This document shows positions 12,501 through 27,500 of a DNA stretch of 64,000 bases, piece after piece. Under the pieces are notes generated by a model. That model was not told where the DNA came from, made no database searches, and worked only from the letters and a program-made list of their open reading frames with translations. Position numbers and translations under genes: made by a program. The DNA is from Nelumbo lutea (taxonomy: Eukaryota; Streptophyta; Magnoliopsida; Proteales; Nelumbonaceae): the NCBI GenBank assembly GCA_022828595.1, contig JAKGHH010000005.1, forward strand, positions 69,559,655 through 69,623,654. Direction: 5' to 3'. Each line of letters begins with the position of its first letter. Position 1 is the stretch's first letter.

Positions 12501-15500
12501 CCAAACCATTAAGAACATGCTTTGGAATTCACACTCTGCAAACTATGGCTCTTTAGGCATCTTTGATTGGCTAAGATGCTAGGGACCAGATAAAAAATGA
12601 TTTTCTTGAGACTGGCTAAGTTTTTTTACCAAAAGCTAGATTTGAGAAACATTCTTTTCCAACCTCATACTTTTTTGTTTGTCTTCCTTTCTTTTTTTTT
12701 TTATAAATATTTGTCTTCCTTTCTTTACCAAAAGCTGTTTTTATAGTTCTAACCTTTTATTTTGGGACAGGTGGCAAACAAACTTTATCTTCTTACATAT
12801 GTATCTGAAAGCATTGAGCAGTTTGCAACAAGCATGCTATTGTCAGTCGTTGATCAGCACATTCCAGATGTAGATCCTTCACTAGCATGGTCCACTGAAC
12901 AGAGAACAGAAGGGAATGTATGGAACTCCATTTTCATTTCCATGTGTTTAGTTCCTGAAGTTCAATTTCTGTTGATTTTCTATTGTAAGATAAACTAGAG
13001 TTTCAAGATTTATTGAGACATTAGGGATTACTTTCTTGTCTTTAAATGTCATACATTTTTTTATTTTATTATTATTGTTTTTTATTGTTTAAATTTCATA
13101 GAACTTTGAACTTGCCATACCACTACATGAACAGAAATGCCCGAAAACAACAAAAAATAAACAAACAAAGCAAAAGAAAATAAACAATTGAGGAAATTTG
13201 GTTCTTCTTCCACTGTTTCTTTACCCTTTGCAACTGTTGCATAATCCATCTGATTCTTCCAGTGTTCTTGGTTACCTCTTGATTAACTTGATGGATCATA
13301 ATACAGAGGTCCACACTACATCTCAATTCTGTCCATACTTCTTTCTTTCCTTTTATAAGGTATAAAGTGGGAAATGGTTTTAAAATTAAATTCTGGAAAG
13401 ATCTTTGGTGGAGGAATCCACCATGGAAGCCTCTTTCCCTTGGCTTTTTAACCTTACTCTCGACCAAGAAGCCACTATTTCTTCCTGCCTTCCAAACCAA
13501 ACTGCCAAGAACTCCTTAAACCTCCACCTCAGAAGACCCCTAAGGGACTCAAGAGATTTCTGATTTAATAGTCCTAATTCAGACCCTCAAAGAAGCCTAC
13601 ATCTCCCCCTCTTATTCTGACACCCAAATCTGGACCCTACACCCAAATGGAGAATTCTCTTCTAAGTCTATGTTCAGGGCTTTGATCGCTGATGATTAGC
13701 ATTCCTCCTTTCCTTATAAGAAAATCTGGTATAGCGACATCCCTTTAAGAATTTGCTTCTTTGTTTGGGAAGCTTGTCTCCAGAAAGTATATACTTGTGA
13801 TCTCCTGCAGAAAAAGCTTTTGGGAAGGCGCTCCATATCTCGTCATGTTTGTATTCTATGCTTCAGCAAAGGTGAATCTGCAGATCACATCCTTCTTCAC
13901 TGCAGGTTCACCCAAAAGATATGGTCCCACTTCTTGAAAATGGCAGGTTATAGCTGGGCTTTTCCAAAACACATTATGGAGACATTGTATCAGTGGCAAG
14001 GAACAGGGTTAAGTCTTTTGGCAATCAGTGCTACATGCAGTGTTGTGGGGTGTCTGGGATGAAAGAAACAATCGCCTCTTTGACAATAAAAGCAGAACCC
14101 TGGAGGAGTTAATCTCAGATATTACTTACCTTTGCAACCTCTGAACGGTGAATTCGGATCTGTTCAAAGGACTTTCAGTCAATGATCTTAATAGAGATGT
14201 TTACCCCTTTCTGTTTCTCCCTCATCCCCAGCTAACATCCTTGAGGCACCATGTCCCCAGCAGTGAAGGAGTGATGACCCTTAACTTCGACGGTAGTGCC
14301 TTAGGTAACCCTGGATTAGATGGTATTGGAGGTACAGTAAGGGACGAAAGGGGCAATATATGCTGGACTTTAGTGGTCCAATTGGCTTGGCTGACTCCAC
14401 AAAGGCTGAAGTGATGGCTGCTCTCACCGGAATCAGGATAATAAAAAATTTGAAATTCAGAATTTGATCATTGCAGGTGATTCAGCAAATATGATAAAAT
14501 GGTAAAAGAGACAAAGAGGGGGGTCCTTGGAGACTGAATCATTTTCTGACAAGAAGCTTGGGATTCTTTGGACTGCTTAAATGCTAATTTAGTTTGGATT
14601 CCTAGGGAACACAATCATACTGCAGATGGCCTAGCTAAATTTGGTGTGTATTTGGAACATTTGTATAGCGACAAGCTTCCTCCTTTGTAACTTGTAGGGG
14701 TTCTTCCCCTGCTTTGTATATCTTCCCATGTTCCCTCTCTTTATCTTAATGAATTCTGGTTAAATTTTCTTAAAAAAAATGCTGAGAAGCAAATATACCT
14801 AGTGTATATCCTGGTTATTATAATATGCAAATCTGATAAAGTCCAATACAGAAGAAATGTGAAACTTGGCAAACTGTTCTCTGAAAACAATGAAGATATT
14901 TTCCTGATAAAAAATGAATTTTATTTTTTTCTGAATTCTTCATCGATTCTTTCTTTTTTTTTAGGGGGGGGGAGGGGGAGGTGTCAGGGGTAGCAATGCT
15001 CATTTCACGTTCAGTTCAATTTGTGATTTTTTCTGTGCCTTTGTTTTGTTGCTGAAGCACATCTTTTTTTCCATGCCCTTTATTTTTATTTTCTCATTTT
15101 GTTCTTACAGGTTGCAAGCCAGGAAACATCTATCAGTGGTTCTCAGAATTCAGAACCTGGAGCTTCTGAAAGTGACTCTACAAAGGGCATACAACCAGTT
15201 CAGAGAGTTGCAGCTGTGTCATTGTCTCAAGCTCAGTGCCACATGTCCCTCTATTTTGCATTATGCACCAAGGTCTTATTTATTTCTCTTTTTTGTTTCA
15301 TTGGTTCTATGTATCATTCCCTATTGGACCAAGAAGACCATGACTAAAAAGTTGCTTGGCATTAAGGCTATGTTTGGTTTGAAGGAAATGGTAGGGAAAG
15401 GAAGGGTAAGGCAGGGAAACCTATACAAGTTTTGTACATATTTCCCTTCCTTTGCTTTGCTTTGCTTACCTTTTCTTTCAAACCAAACATAGCCTAAAAC

Positions 15501-18500
15501 ATTCAGTGATGTTGGTTCATTTTTCTGAAAAGTTGCTTGACATTAAAACAATCAGTGTTGTTGGTTCATTTTTCTCACAGAAACCAAGTCTTCTTCAACT
15601 TGTTTTTGATACTTATGGTCGAGCTCCAAAGGCTGTTAAGCAGGTCCTTTCTGTTTATGTGATTCTTATTTTTTTTCTGTTCATTTTTAATTGAAAATTT
15701 TGGGAAGGAGTTGACAGTATGTGTATTTTTATTTATCTTATACTTTGAACATGTTGAAACATTGCAGGCTGTCCATAGGCATATCCCTATCTTAGTGAGG
15801 ACCCTAGGGTCATCCTATACCGAGTTGCTGCATATAATCTCTGATCCACCACAAGGAAGTGAAAATCTTCTGATGCTGGTACAAGCATAGATCTTTATTA
15901 ACAAAATCAATTTGTTATTTTGTTTTGCTTTATATTTGTAATTGTTATCCCTAAATAACACTGATTTTAATAACTTTTTCCTAAAGGTGTTGCAAATACT
16001 GACCGAAGAGACAACACCTTCTGCTGATCTGATTGCTACTGTCAAGCATTTATATGAAATTAAACTAAAGGTTATCATCTCATAATTTACTTTCTGTTTT
16101 TCTTATTACCATCCAAAGCAAGGTTTCTAATATCCGGGTTATTGTGCTTATGTTCGTTCCTTTTCAGGATGCTGCAGTTCTCATTCCTCTGCTTTCTTCA
16201 CTTTCAAAAGAAGAGGTTTTTTTTTCTTATTTCCTATGCCCTTCATTTGGTTCTTTTTGTTACCGCTTTAATTTATATTACGTGCCAAAATTTAACTGAT
16301 GTTGTACAATGCAATACGTTGGTGTTGAAAGAGAAGGAGGTTCCTTATTTATCTGAGATTGTGGTTTACCAATTTGTACACATTTACCCAAAAATCAATA
16401 ACTGTTTACTTTATCCATAATACCAACACTTTAATTACCTTAGATTTTACCTGAAACTATTTTTTTTCTGTATTGTCTAATAAATGCGTATCATAGTGGG
16501 CTACCCCTATTACCTGGGAAGTAAGGTAATGTGCTCCATTTCACATTCATTTAGCATGTTGAAGTTTATCTTTTTTTTCCCTTTGAGGGACTTAATGATT
16601 TCTTTCTCATTTAATGAACTCGCTCATTTTAGGGAAGTGGGATGAATGAATCTGTTGATGAATATAATTTGATATTTTGTTTTGAATAATTGTAATGGCC
16701 ATCTTCCTAAGCATACCATAGCTATTGGATCAAGGGACTTTTTTTATCAGCAACAACTAATCTTTGTTCATTGATTAAAAGAATAGGTAGATGATTACAA
16801 GTTACATTACAGATTAAATGTGTCATGCTCTCCATTCTGGTAAGCACCACCGGATCAAGAGATTTTAGTGAGGGGAGAGCTGTTATTTTCCGATCAGGAA
16901 CCTAACACTGTCTCTGTGTAAGGATTTGAGGGACTTACTGTGGAGGGAGACTCACAGATAGACATTGGTTGGATGAAGAAGAGGGTCAGGGACCTAGAAG
17001 ACCTTGGAAGCTTAGTTACAGGGATAAGGTGTAATGGGAGTAGGTTTTCTAGTTGAGTTGTTTAGGAGAAAAAGATGCACAACCATGGGGTCTTCCATGT
17101 GTTAAATTAGATTGGGGCTCAGCTAGTCTTGAAAACAATGCATGTTCCTCTTGCTATCCTCTACTGGTGGGGAAAACTTGATCCTGAAACCCCTTGCCAT
17201 GTTGCCATAATAAACCCATCTTTTTGAGTAAACACCAACAATTGAAACTTTCAACAACCAATATTACCACAGGGAAACACCATCAAAAGGTTGGATATAT
17301 GCCTTATGTGGACTGGATGATTGAATAGATGGCCATTTCAAATGGACAATAATCTGGTGTCTAGGGCTGATGGTTTTCCTGCTTGGTCAATGGCTCAGAT
17401 TGCAACCTCATCCCTCCATGTGTCAGAATAATGGCAAGCCTTTTTTCTATCAAAAATAAAGAAATATGGCAAGCCTTGTTGTGATGCTCCATGCATTGAT
17501 TCCTGAAAATAATGGTATGGTATTGTTGAGTTGAAGGTTTTTTTTTTTTTTCAACTAGTCTCATTTCAACCCCATAAAAATAATTGCAAAAGCGTTGTTT
17601 ATAAGGTTAAAAACAGTTGCAAGTCCTACTCATGTTTTCGTGGGCAAAACTCTTGATGAAGTATTGATTTCAAGTGAATAGATGTTAAAATGGCATATGA
17701 CCATGTGGAATTGGGTTTCTTAGAAGAATTTTTTTTGGGAGGGGGTTTCTTAGAAGAATTTTTTTGGGAGGGGGTTTCTTAGAAGAATTTATGAGGATCA
17801 TTGATTATGGTGAATATATTGAGGGTAGATTGTTTTCATGTATTTCCTCACTATCCTTTTCTGTCTTGGTAAAAAATCACCAACAAACTTTTTTAAAGTT
17901 TCTTGATAAAGTAGACAAGGAGATACCATGTCACCATTATTGAGAGTGGTCGTGAAAGTGGCAGCTTATAGCTCCTATAGTTTAAAAGCTACTTTTATAG
18001 CATCTTATCAGTCTAAAGTGTTTAGTAGTACTACTAGCGAGGATAAAGGCCAACTACACTTTTGGTGTTAGAAACTCGGTTGTGTGTGTTTTTCTTACTT
18101 GAAATATGTTTTTCTTCATTTGTTTGAGTCTAGTCATTTATAACTCCGGTGTGAAGTTTTTGAGTATGCAATTATCCAACATCATATCCTTTAAGCAATA
18201 ATAAAAGTTCAATTCCTTGTACTATCATTCACTTTGATTTGTAGGGAACCATTTCTACTACCTCTTTTTAGATATTGTTATTCTGTTACATCTGTTAATG
18301 ATTGTGTTCTTGATATAAATCGGTTTATTTGATGAAGCCCAAAAATGAATTTTATAACAATTTCAAAAGAACTTCACAAAATGGGAGTGAGTATATTTCT
18401 CTGGTCTTCAGTCCCTATGTTGGAACTCGTAAGCAAAACGGGTTGGCTGAAACAAAATTTTCTGCCTTGTGGAAGTTGCTTAGGCTAGTGGCAGGTATTA

Positions 18501-21500
18501 ATGTTCCAAGAACTTTATGGTATAATACTTCCCTCATTTTATCACCTATATCAGCTACTCATAGGTTCTTTCAAATAATTTCATTTCTAATCCTGTCTCC
18601 ACCCCTTAATCCCCCTATAATGTATAATATATATTACATCTATTTGGTAAAATTTTCCTTAAGCTAAGTGGACTTCCATCACATAGGGCAGCGAATGCAC
18701 CTCTCCATTGTGTGCATCCTGCTCTAATTCTATGCGCAGTTTCCTCAATTTCTCCCTTGTTATTGTTATTGAACCAAGGTAAAGAAAGAAGTCACGTTGA
18801 GGCATCTCTTGATGGTATTGCTTGTAATAAGGCATATATGGGTTTATCATCTTTGAAGGGGCATTTATGTCTTTTCTAAAGGGCATCCCAGTGCACGAGA
18901 CTCCTGCCAATGTGAGGTTTGGGAAGGACAGATGTATATATTTGGGGTCCTTTGGTAATTTTGGATAAACATTAATATATCTTGTCTTTCTTCTCTCATT
19001 ATTAACAACAAGAATGTACACAAAGAATAATGACTTCTTCAATGAAAAGTACGATCTGGCACAAGTTGAAGCCTCAAAAGGAGAAGGGACATAGGTCAAA
19101 AGTAGTAAGGGGAGACCTGATAGCCTATGATCATGTTGTGGTAGGTGATTTAGATGCTTGGGTCTATGCCTAGATGAGTTGAATTTAGTAGATGAAGTAA
19201 ACTTAATATGCATGTAACTGGAGCATTGAAAGTGTGATTGTGTTGCTGGAGCTATACATTAATCAAGTGAAACCTCTGCTTGATTATCTCAAAATATTCA
19301 ATGTCATCAATGAATGAATTGTTCCTCATGGAATATAACCTCTGTTTTGTGTCTAATAGGTTATTATTTCATAACATGATGTATCATGCTTTTTTTTGGA
19401 AATCTAATTCAGAGGTACTGCTCTGACAGTCGATATGGAGTGGACATTTAACTTGATAAAACTCATACATTTGTTCTATGCTAAATATTGTATGATCCCA
19501 ATTGTCTAATGCATAATGGACACGATATAAGAAATTACAGCCATTTTTAATAGTAACATATTAGAGAAATCTTTCTAAGAATAAAAAGAAGTACAAGAGT
19601 TATAAATGAAACCTCTGCAGGAAGGGATGAGTCATTGAATTGGGTGTTCATTCTTAAGGTCGATGTAGCCTCCCTATTAAAATGATAAAGCAATGATGGC
19701 CCTTCTGCTTTATTGCACATCCACTGAAGAGCCTCCTGGACCTGCCAGATTTGTAAAGAAACAAGCTCGATCACAATCTTTGAAGGGTTAGGAGCTCAAC
19801 TCAAATGGGATCTCCTATTAGGCCATAAAAGGCTAACAAAGTTTCTTGAGCATGAATCTTTGTTTCTCAATACCTGATCTTCCTGTATTCCCGATGAAAC
19901 AGCCATCGAAGATGAGGTTAATGACATCTGGGGGAGGGAATACCAAGACAGAAGGGCTATAACACTACCTTCAAAATATTTGATAGCGGGATCCATTGAA
20001 TAATGTGCCGCACATTACATTCTTCCTTGCTGTTACTTTATGCATCCTTTTCTGTGTAATAGTCTCAGGTTGACAAATACTAGAAGTGTTCCGTAGTGGC
20101 ACCAAAAATTTACCTGGTCTGATAAGTGTTAAGCTGTTAAACCATATTGATGTCATTGATACCTGTTATATGATATCTTACATTTATTAATATAAAGATA
20201 GAGGGGAAAGGATTTCTCACATATGCAAATTGTGGTTCCCATATGACACCAGGTTCTGCCTATTTTTCACCGGCTTGTTGATCTTCCGTTAGAAAAATTT
20301 CAGGCAGCCCTTGCTCGCATATTGCAGGTATGAATTAATGAATCTGTATCTATTTTGGAAACTATGCATATGTGCTTTTTTTATATGCTTCTTGGGCACG
20401 TGAGTTCATATTTTCCTACACTTTTCTGTTAGGGCTGGAAGTCAATCCAGCTGCTTATTCTTGCATGGTCTCCATATATCTGGTTATGTTGATTCAATTG
20501 TTAGATCTGGGTGCTTTTTTCTATGTTTTGACCTATTTCTTACAGGAAATAATATGCTTACATGTGATTGATCTGTTGATGTCTTTTTATTTTATCTTAT
20601 AAATTCTTCTTTTTTCTGAGGAATATCTTTTAAATTCTTCTTTCCCATATATGAAAAATATAGCATCGTGGATGTTGGGGGGTTCTTTCACCAGTTTCCC
20701 TTGCATTTGAATTTCTTTTCTGGTGTTGCAAGAAGATTTTTTTTCCAAGTTACTATTCTCCATAATGGATTAGTGTCATGATGTAACGTGGTACCTTTTC
20801 GTTCAACAACCTTTGCCCTGTCACTGCTTTATGATTAATTAGAACAATATCAAATAAAATAATTTGTGAAAAATTTTAGCATGGATGTTAAACAAATTTT
20901 GAATGTTTCATGGCAGGGTTCAGCTCATACAGGTCCAGCATTAACACCTGCCGAAGTTTTGGTTGCTATCCATGATATTAGTCCTGAAAAAGACGGAATT
21001 GCTCTTAAAAAGGTATGGTTCCTCTTATCCTTTTAAAAATGATTGTTTCAGTTCGAGGACGGGCTGTGCATTCCGTATTGAAATATCGTTGTTGTTGACC
21101 TGTTGACTGCAAATTGCATTAATGCAAGTCCAGAAGAAGTATGGAAATGCTCTTGAAAAGGCATGCTTCCTTCAATCATTTTTAAAATGGTAGTTATAAT
21201 TATTGAGGGAGGATTGTGTGTTCCTTTTCGAAGACCATACTGTTAACCTGTTAACTGCAACTTGTGAGGGGTGGACCTGTCAATTGATTGGTCAGAGATC
21301 AGCGATATACTATTTTAATATTTTTTATCGAATGACTGTTCCAAGCATCAACCTACGGGATAATCATATTGACCAGCAGGTTATGATATCTTGGAAGTCT
21401 GGAACAGTTTAAAAGTGGAGTAGATGACAATTGTTATTTTGACTTTTATTGGAAATCTATTTGGTGGTATCCATGAAACAATGTGTCTATTCAAGGCATG

Positions 21501-24500
21501 GCTACTGCATTGAATTGGTAGCTATTTCCATTTATAGGCTATATTCTTATTATGTAGAAGGGCCATGACCAAATGTTGGTCCCATCTATCTGGGGTTTTG
21601 AGGGGGTGGTAGTCTTTGGCAATTTCTTGCAGAATGCAGCCACTTTCAGAGTAAAGCTGATGTTTTCACACTTATCAGCCTGGAAATTTTCCATTGCACC
21701 AAGCAATACCTCTAGGCTATCAAATGTGTGCCTTAGATATTTTTTGATATGTCTGTTTAGATTTAGACATCAAATAAAAATGACCTTCACGTGGTTTCAG
21801 ATAACGGATGCTTGTTCAGCTTGCTTTGAACAACGCACAGTTTTTACACAGCAGGTTCTAGCAAAGGCCTTGAATCAGTTGGTATGTAATGATCATCCCT
21901 AAGAAAGTATACCATCATTACTTTTTAAGCTTGTTATGGTAACCTTTTCAATTTTCAGGTTGAACAAACTCCTCTACCTCTATTGTTCATGAGAACAGTA
22001 ATTCAATCCATTGATGCATTTCCTACTCTGGTAAGTGTAACTCCCTGTTTCTTGCATTTGATTTTCGTTTCAATGTGAGATTATTAGGACACTCTTTACA
22101 GTGTATGCATCCAGTTTCATTGTTTGTGTTCCTATTTACAGAATTTGTAATATAGGGCAATTTGGGTTTGGAATGTAATTGCAAGTTGGGTGTTCTGAAA
22201 AAGCTCCTGTAAGGTATAAAATGGTGTTTGGAATAACAAGGACCTTATCTCAATTTACTAGCAGGAATGCCCCTTGGTAGTGATATAGCAGTAAGTATTA
22301 GGAAGAAGAGCACCATCTTCTTCAAAGGAAAGAAAAAAAGAAAAGAAAAAACCTTGAATCCACAAGGAGAGAAAGAAAGTCAGAAATTTGATTGAATTCT
22401 GATGTAATCTTAGTTATGTGCCGCAAGGGCACTTTTGTCTTTTCTTTTATTTCTTATATTGTCGCCCTAACATAAAAATACAAAGACCGGCACCACTAGC
22501 TATACCTTTTGGTCTCTATCTTCTCTTCTCTTCCTTCTCTTCTCTCTTCTTCTTCTTCTTCTTCTTCTTCTCACTCTTGATCGAAATCATGGTATCAGAG
22601 CAGGACAGCACTCTGTAAAAGGCGTCTTATCTGATCGAAGGTCTGAGATCGGCAGATGATTGACTGGGATTTTCTAGAGGTCGGTGGCTGTGTTTCTTCT
22701 CTTCCATTCTTCTCTGGACTGTAACTTCCAAAAGTCAGTCGAACTGATTAGGAACCTACACTGAAGTGCTTTTTATCATTGATTCTTGGTATTGTTACCA
22801 AGAACATCCTAAAATCTGCCCTAGCCGAATGGTGTAGGCTTGTTTAATAACTTCATGTGGGTTGGTGATCCAAAACTGTGCGGGTGAAGAACCTGTGTAG
22901 GTCATGTGTGACCTGGTTCAGATGGAGAAATACGTCAGCAGAATTGTAGATGTTATGTGGCTTAAACTAGCCCTTGTGAGGTCAGTTAGACCTGTAAATC
23001 TGTGACAGAAGGTTCTGTGTTACTGTGACTGCAATTTGATTTTAAATCTTACAGTGAGGTTTGTGTGTTTGTGAGTGTGTGGACTGTGGGAGAAGGGTTG
23101 TAGGTCTGAAACCTTCTGCTAGCAGCCTTTGTTATGGCCTCTGAAGACTCTGCAACCTCTGGAACTTCTTTCAACCAAGGAGGAATGAACAGCAGTCTTG
23201 ACTCTATGAGCTTTCTAACGACCATTATTCCCTTAGTTGGCAAAATTTATTTGACATGGTCTAAGGAGATGCGGCTGTACATCACAACCCGAGGTAAGGT
23301 ACTGCTGAATATGATAAGTGGGACCAGGAAAACTGCATGATTATGTCATGACTTTTGACTATTATGCTACCATCGGTTAAGCAGAATTTTATGTGGGCTG
23401 AGACAGCCAAGGAAATATGGGAACAAGCAAGGTCAACTTACTCCAAGCAGAGACACTATGCTAGAATCTATCAATTGCAAGCCGAGTCTGCAACATGTAA
23501 ACAAGGGGAAAGTAGCTTATCCACCTACTATTCTGCCCTCATATCTATCTGGAAAGAGTTAGATTACTATCAGAACATTGATTGGGAGAGTGAAAAGAAT
23601 GCCAAAGCCTACAAACAGTTAGTGTCACAGCAGCGGGTGTTTGCTTTTTTGTTAGGGCTTAATCCCATGTATGAACCCATTCGAATTCAAATTTTGGGCA
23701 GCAAGGATCTCCCTTCTATCCAAGAGGTGTATGCACTGGTTCAATCCGAGGAAAGTAGAAAATCTGCCATGAATCCCCCCAAGGGGGAGGCCATTGCTTT
23801 AGTTGCGAGAGGTAATACCAATTCAGCAAGAAAGGGAGATGGTCAGAAAAGGGTTGATGATAAAGATAAATTGTGGTGCACTCATTGTTAGAAATCCTGA
23901 CACATAGGAGACATGTTGGGAATTACATGGACCTAAATAAGAAATCAGCACAAGAACAGAACAAGAAACCAAATCAGAAGAGGTTCACCTCGACTAACTT
24001 GGCCTCTCATGAGTCACAGGGTGGAGGAACTATTTTGAACTCTCAAGGAAAATATTATCTTTGCTTTCTATGACCATTTGGAGCAATATGGTAGGGCTTT
24101 CACACGCAAATTTTGGACCCACTCCTTCAACCTCTTTTGCTTCTTCCTTGGGTAACTTAGCTTTCGCATTCCATGTGTCTACCGATACCTCCGAATTTCC
24201 ATAGATAATTGATTCTGGTGCTTCCAATCACATGAATGGTAAGTCAACCTCTTTTCCAATCATACACTCTTCTTTCTGGCAAAGATAAAGTGAGGTTAGC
24301 TTATGGATCCTTCTCTTCCATTGTTGGTCGAGGATATATATCTTTGCCATTTGGCTTGCCTCAGTCAAATGTTTTACATGTTCCAAAACTGCCTATTAAT
24401 TTGCTATCTATTAGCAGCATTACACACTCTTTGAACTTCTCAGTAACCTTTTTTCCTCATTCTTGTGTCTTTCATGATTTGGCCACTGGGATGACGATTG

Positions 24501-27500
24501 GTAAAGGGAACATGGTGAATGGTCTCTGTGTGCTGGAGAATAAAGTTGGTCTTACGGCCTCAGAGTCTTTGAGTCAGTCAAATAAGAGTCAGGTTACTTT
24601 GTGGCACAATCGTTTGGGTCATATGTCCTTTGAGTCTTTGAAGTACTTGTTTCCGTAATAAAAGATCAGATGTTTCCTTTATGTAATAAAAGATCAGATG
24701 TTTCTTTTTCCATTGTGTATTCTGATGTTTGGGGTCCTGTAAATATTCCAACAGAGAATGGCTACAGATAATTCATATCTTTCATTGACGACTTCTCTCA
24801 ATGCACGTGGGTATACCCTATGCACTCTCGAGAAGAAGTTTCTAAACTTGTGAAAGCCTTACAACATATGGTATACACAATTTCAGACAGAGATTAAAAT
24901 TTTCCAATCAAACAATGCCGAAGAGTATTTTCATGGTGATCTCACATAATTTTTTGAAACTTGTGGTTCTCTTCATCGTAGTTCTTGTGCTAGAACCCCT
25001 CAACAGAATGGGGTTGTGGAGAGAAAGAATCGTCATCTTCCAGAGGTTGCATGGGAGTTGCTTATACACATGAATGTTCCCAAATTGTTCTGGGTGGATG
25101 TTGTAATGATTGCGGCTTATCTTATCAATCAGATGCCATCTCGTCTCTTGGAATATAAGTCCCCTGATCAGCTCATCTTCCCTATAGCTCCATTGTTTCC
25201 TATCCCTATGTGTGTCTGGGTGTAATATTTTGTCCATGATTTGTCTCTTACCCGTGGTAAGCTAGATCCCAAAGCCATTGTTTGTGTTTTCCTTGGCTAC
25301 CCCCTTTCCCATGGATGTTTCTTTCTTTGAAGATGTCTTTTTTTCCTGCTTCTCCTTAGGGGGAGAGTCCATGTGAGGAGAAACAGAGACAGGTTTTGTT
25401 GCCTTCTCCCCCTGACCCTCCTCCATTTTAGGTCTTTTGTAGATAGCGGTACAAAAGTCAAGGCCGGGGTCAACAAAGTTCAATAGACACAAAGCATCCT
25501 AAAGTTGTGCAACCTATGCCATCGGACTCTCAAGGGTTGAATCCATCACTGCATCCAGGTACTATTGTTCCAATTAATGTCCTTGAACCCATTGATATTG
25601 ATACTATAGGTGTTCAAGACTGCTATCAATCTTGATCACTAAGAAACTTCAGGTTCGAAAAGAAGAGAAAGTGAAGAAGAAAAAGGAGAAAGAGTAGTGA
25701 GAGAGCAATAGAACACAGGCTTTGAAAGGAAGGACAGAATCTCAATATTCTGCCGTCGCCACTTCAATTTAATATTTATATGTTATGCTAGTTACATGAA
25801 AGGACACTTCTGCCCTTGGTGTTTACATCATACATAACAATATGAAATTGAAAAGTAAACAACAACTAGAATAACAGATTGACCATCAGCTATGACTAGA
25901 TACATTCTACCCTATGGACAGAGTAGGACCACAGTTGTGGGGCCCACATCAATGTTCTCTACACTCCCCCTCAATAGAGGAAGTCTCTGTGGGCCCTGGG
26001 ACTGTAATACCTGGACCTGGAGCTACAAATGAAATTGGAGCTGGCCTGGACTGTTGATGATCGGGGTCAACCTGCCTACACCGCTTGTGATAGACCCTCA
26101 ACTCTTGATCCCTCTGACCACCCTCACCATTGCAGCTCCCCCTCAACTCCTGATCCCTTTGATCGCCCTCACCATTGCAGCTCTCATCACCTAATGGAAT
26201 AGGTAAAGGAACTACCCCACTTCCACTGTTCTCCCCCTGAGGAGAAACCCGAGGATAATAGGGTGTCTCCTCAAAGAAGGTGACATCCATGGAGACAAAC
26301 TTCCTCCCTGAGACAGGATCATAGCAGCAATAACCCTTTTGAGTTTGTGCATAACCAAGGAAGATGCATTTGGAGGCTTTGGGTTCGAACTTGGAGTGAT
26401 GGGGTCCGAGAAGCTGAACAAAGCAGGTACAACCGAATGTTTTAAGGGGAATAGAAAACAAGCTCCCACGTGGGTGTAGAAGGGAAAAAGGAGATCTCAT
26501 ATCAAGGGCCCGGGAAGGAACCCGATTAATAAGATATACCGCCATGAGGATAGCATCACCCCAAAAGCGGATAGGAACATTGGAAGTAAACACGAGACTT
26601 CTAGCCACTTCCAAGATGTGCCTATTCTTCCTTTCGGCAACTCCATTCTGCTGAGGTGTATGAGGGCAAGAGATCTGGTGGATAACCCCATGATGAAGAT
26701 AAGATGTCAATGGTTTAGCAAAGTATTCCTTTGTGTTATCATATCTGAGAACTTTGATCTTGGCATCAAGTTGGGTTAGGATCATTTGGTGAAAGTTTTG
26801 GGTCAGGGCAGGTACCTCATCTCGTGAACGCATGAGATAAACCCAAGAAAAACGGGTATGGTCATCAACAAATAACAAGAAATATCTGTACCCACCCATG
26901 GAAGGGATGTGATAAGGCCTCCAAACGTCAGTATGCACAATATCAAAAAAATTATCACTCCTTTTATTACTCAATAAATAAGGCTTTCTACAATGCTTAG
27001 CAAACTCACAACTTTCACACTGCAACTGAGACAACTCAATAGACTCAAATAAAGCTGGAAACAGACTCTTTAGAGACCGAAAGGACAAATGACCTAATCA
27101 GTTATGCCAAAGCATAACCGGACTCACACTCTGAGAAACAAAAGACATCTTCTCTACTGACTCTTTCTGACGGAACCTCTCCCCGAGTAGATAGATCCTA
27201 TTCGTCTCACGGCCAATCCCAATCACCTTCTTGTCTCCAAGTCTTGAAAAACACATCGATCAGGGAAGAAGGTCTGAGCAGTTCATATGCTTGGTAATAC
27301 TACTGACTGAAAGAAGGTTAGTATCAAGCTTAGGAACATGCAAGACAGATGACAGGGAGATAGTATCTGATAACTTGATGTCACCCTTCTCAGAAATAGG
27401 AACCAGGGAGCCATCAGCAATAGATACTTTATCCCTACCAGAAGACAAATGGTAAGTGGTAAACAGTGAAGGCAAGCTAGTCATGTGATCAGATGCACCT

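Larger units (their letters stand above)
16216..20252 (+). other. Symplekin intron 13 (4.0 kb)
   Basis: Non-coding. Contains a LINE RNase H fragment, a short tandem repeat, a copia integrase remnant and a SINE-like fragment, listed separately. The remainder shows nothing recognisable. Confidence 0.7.

Noticed and set aside
18659..19213. A 184-codon open frame on the - strand inside symplekin intron 13
   Set aside because: It overlaps a SINE-like fragment, matches no family I know, has biased composition, and lies in an intron of the opposite strand. Chance opening is more likely than a gene.
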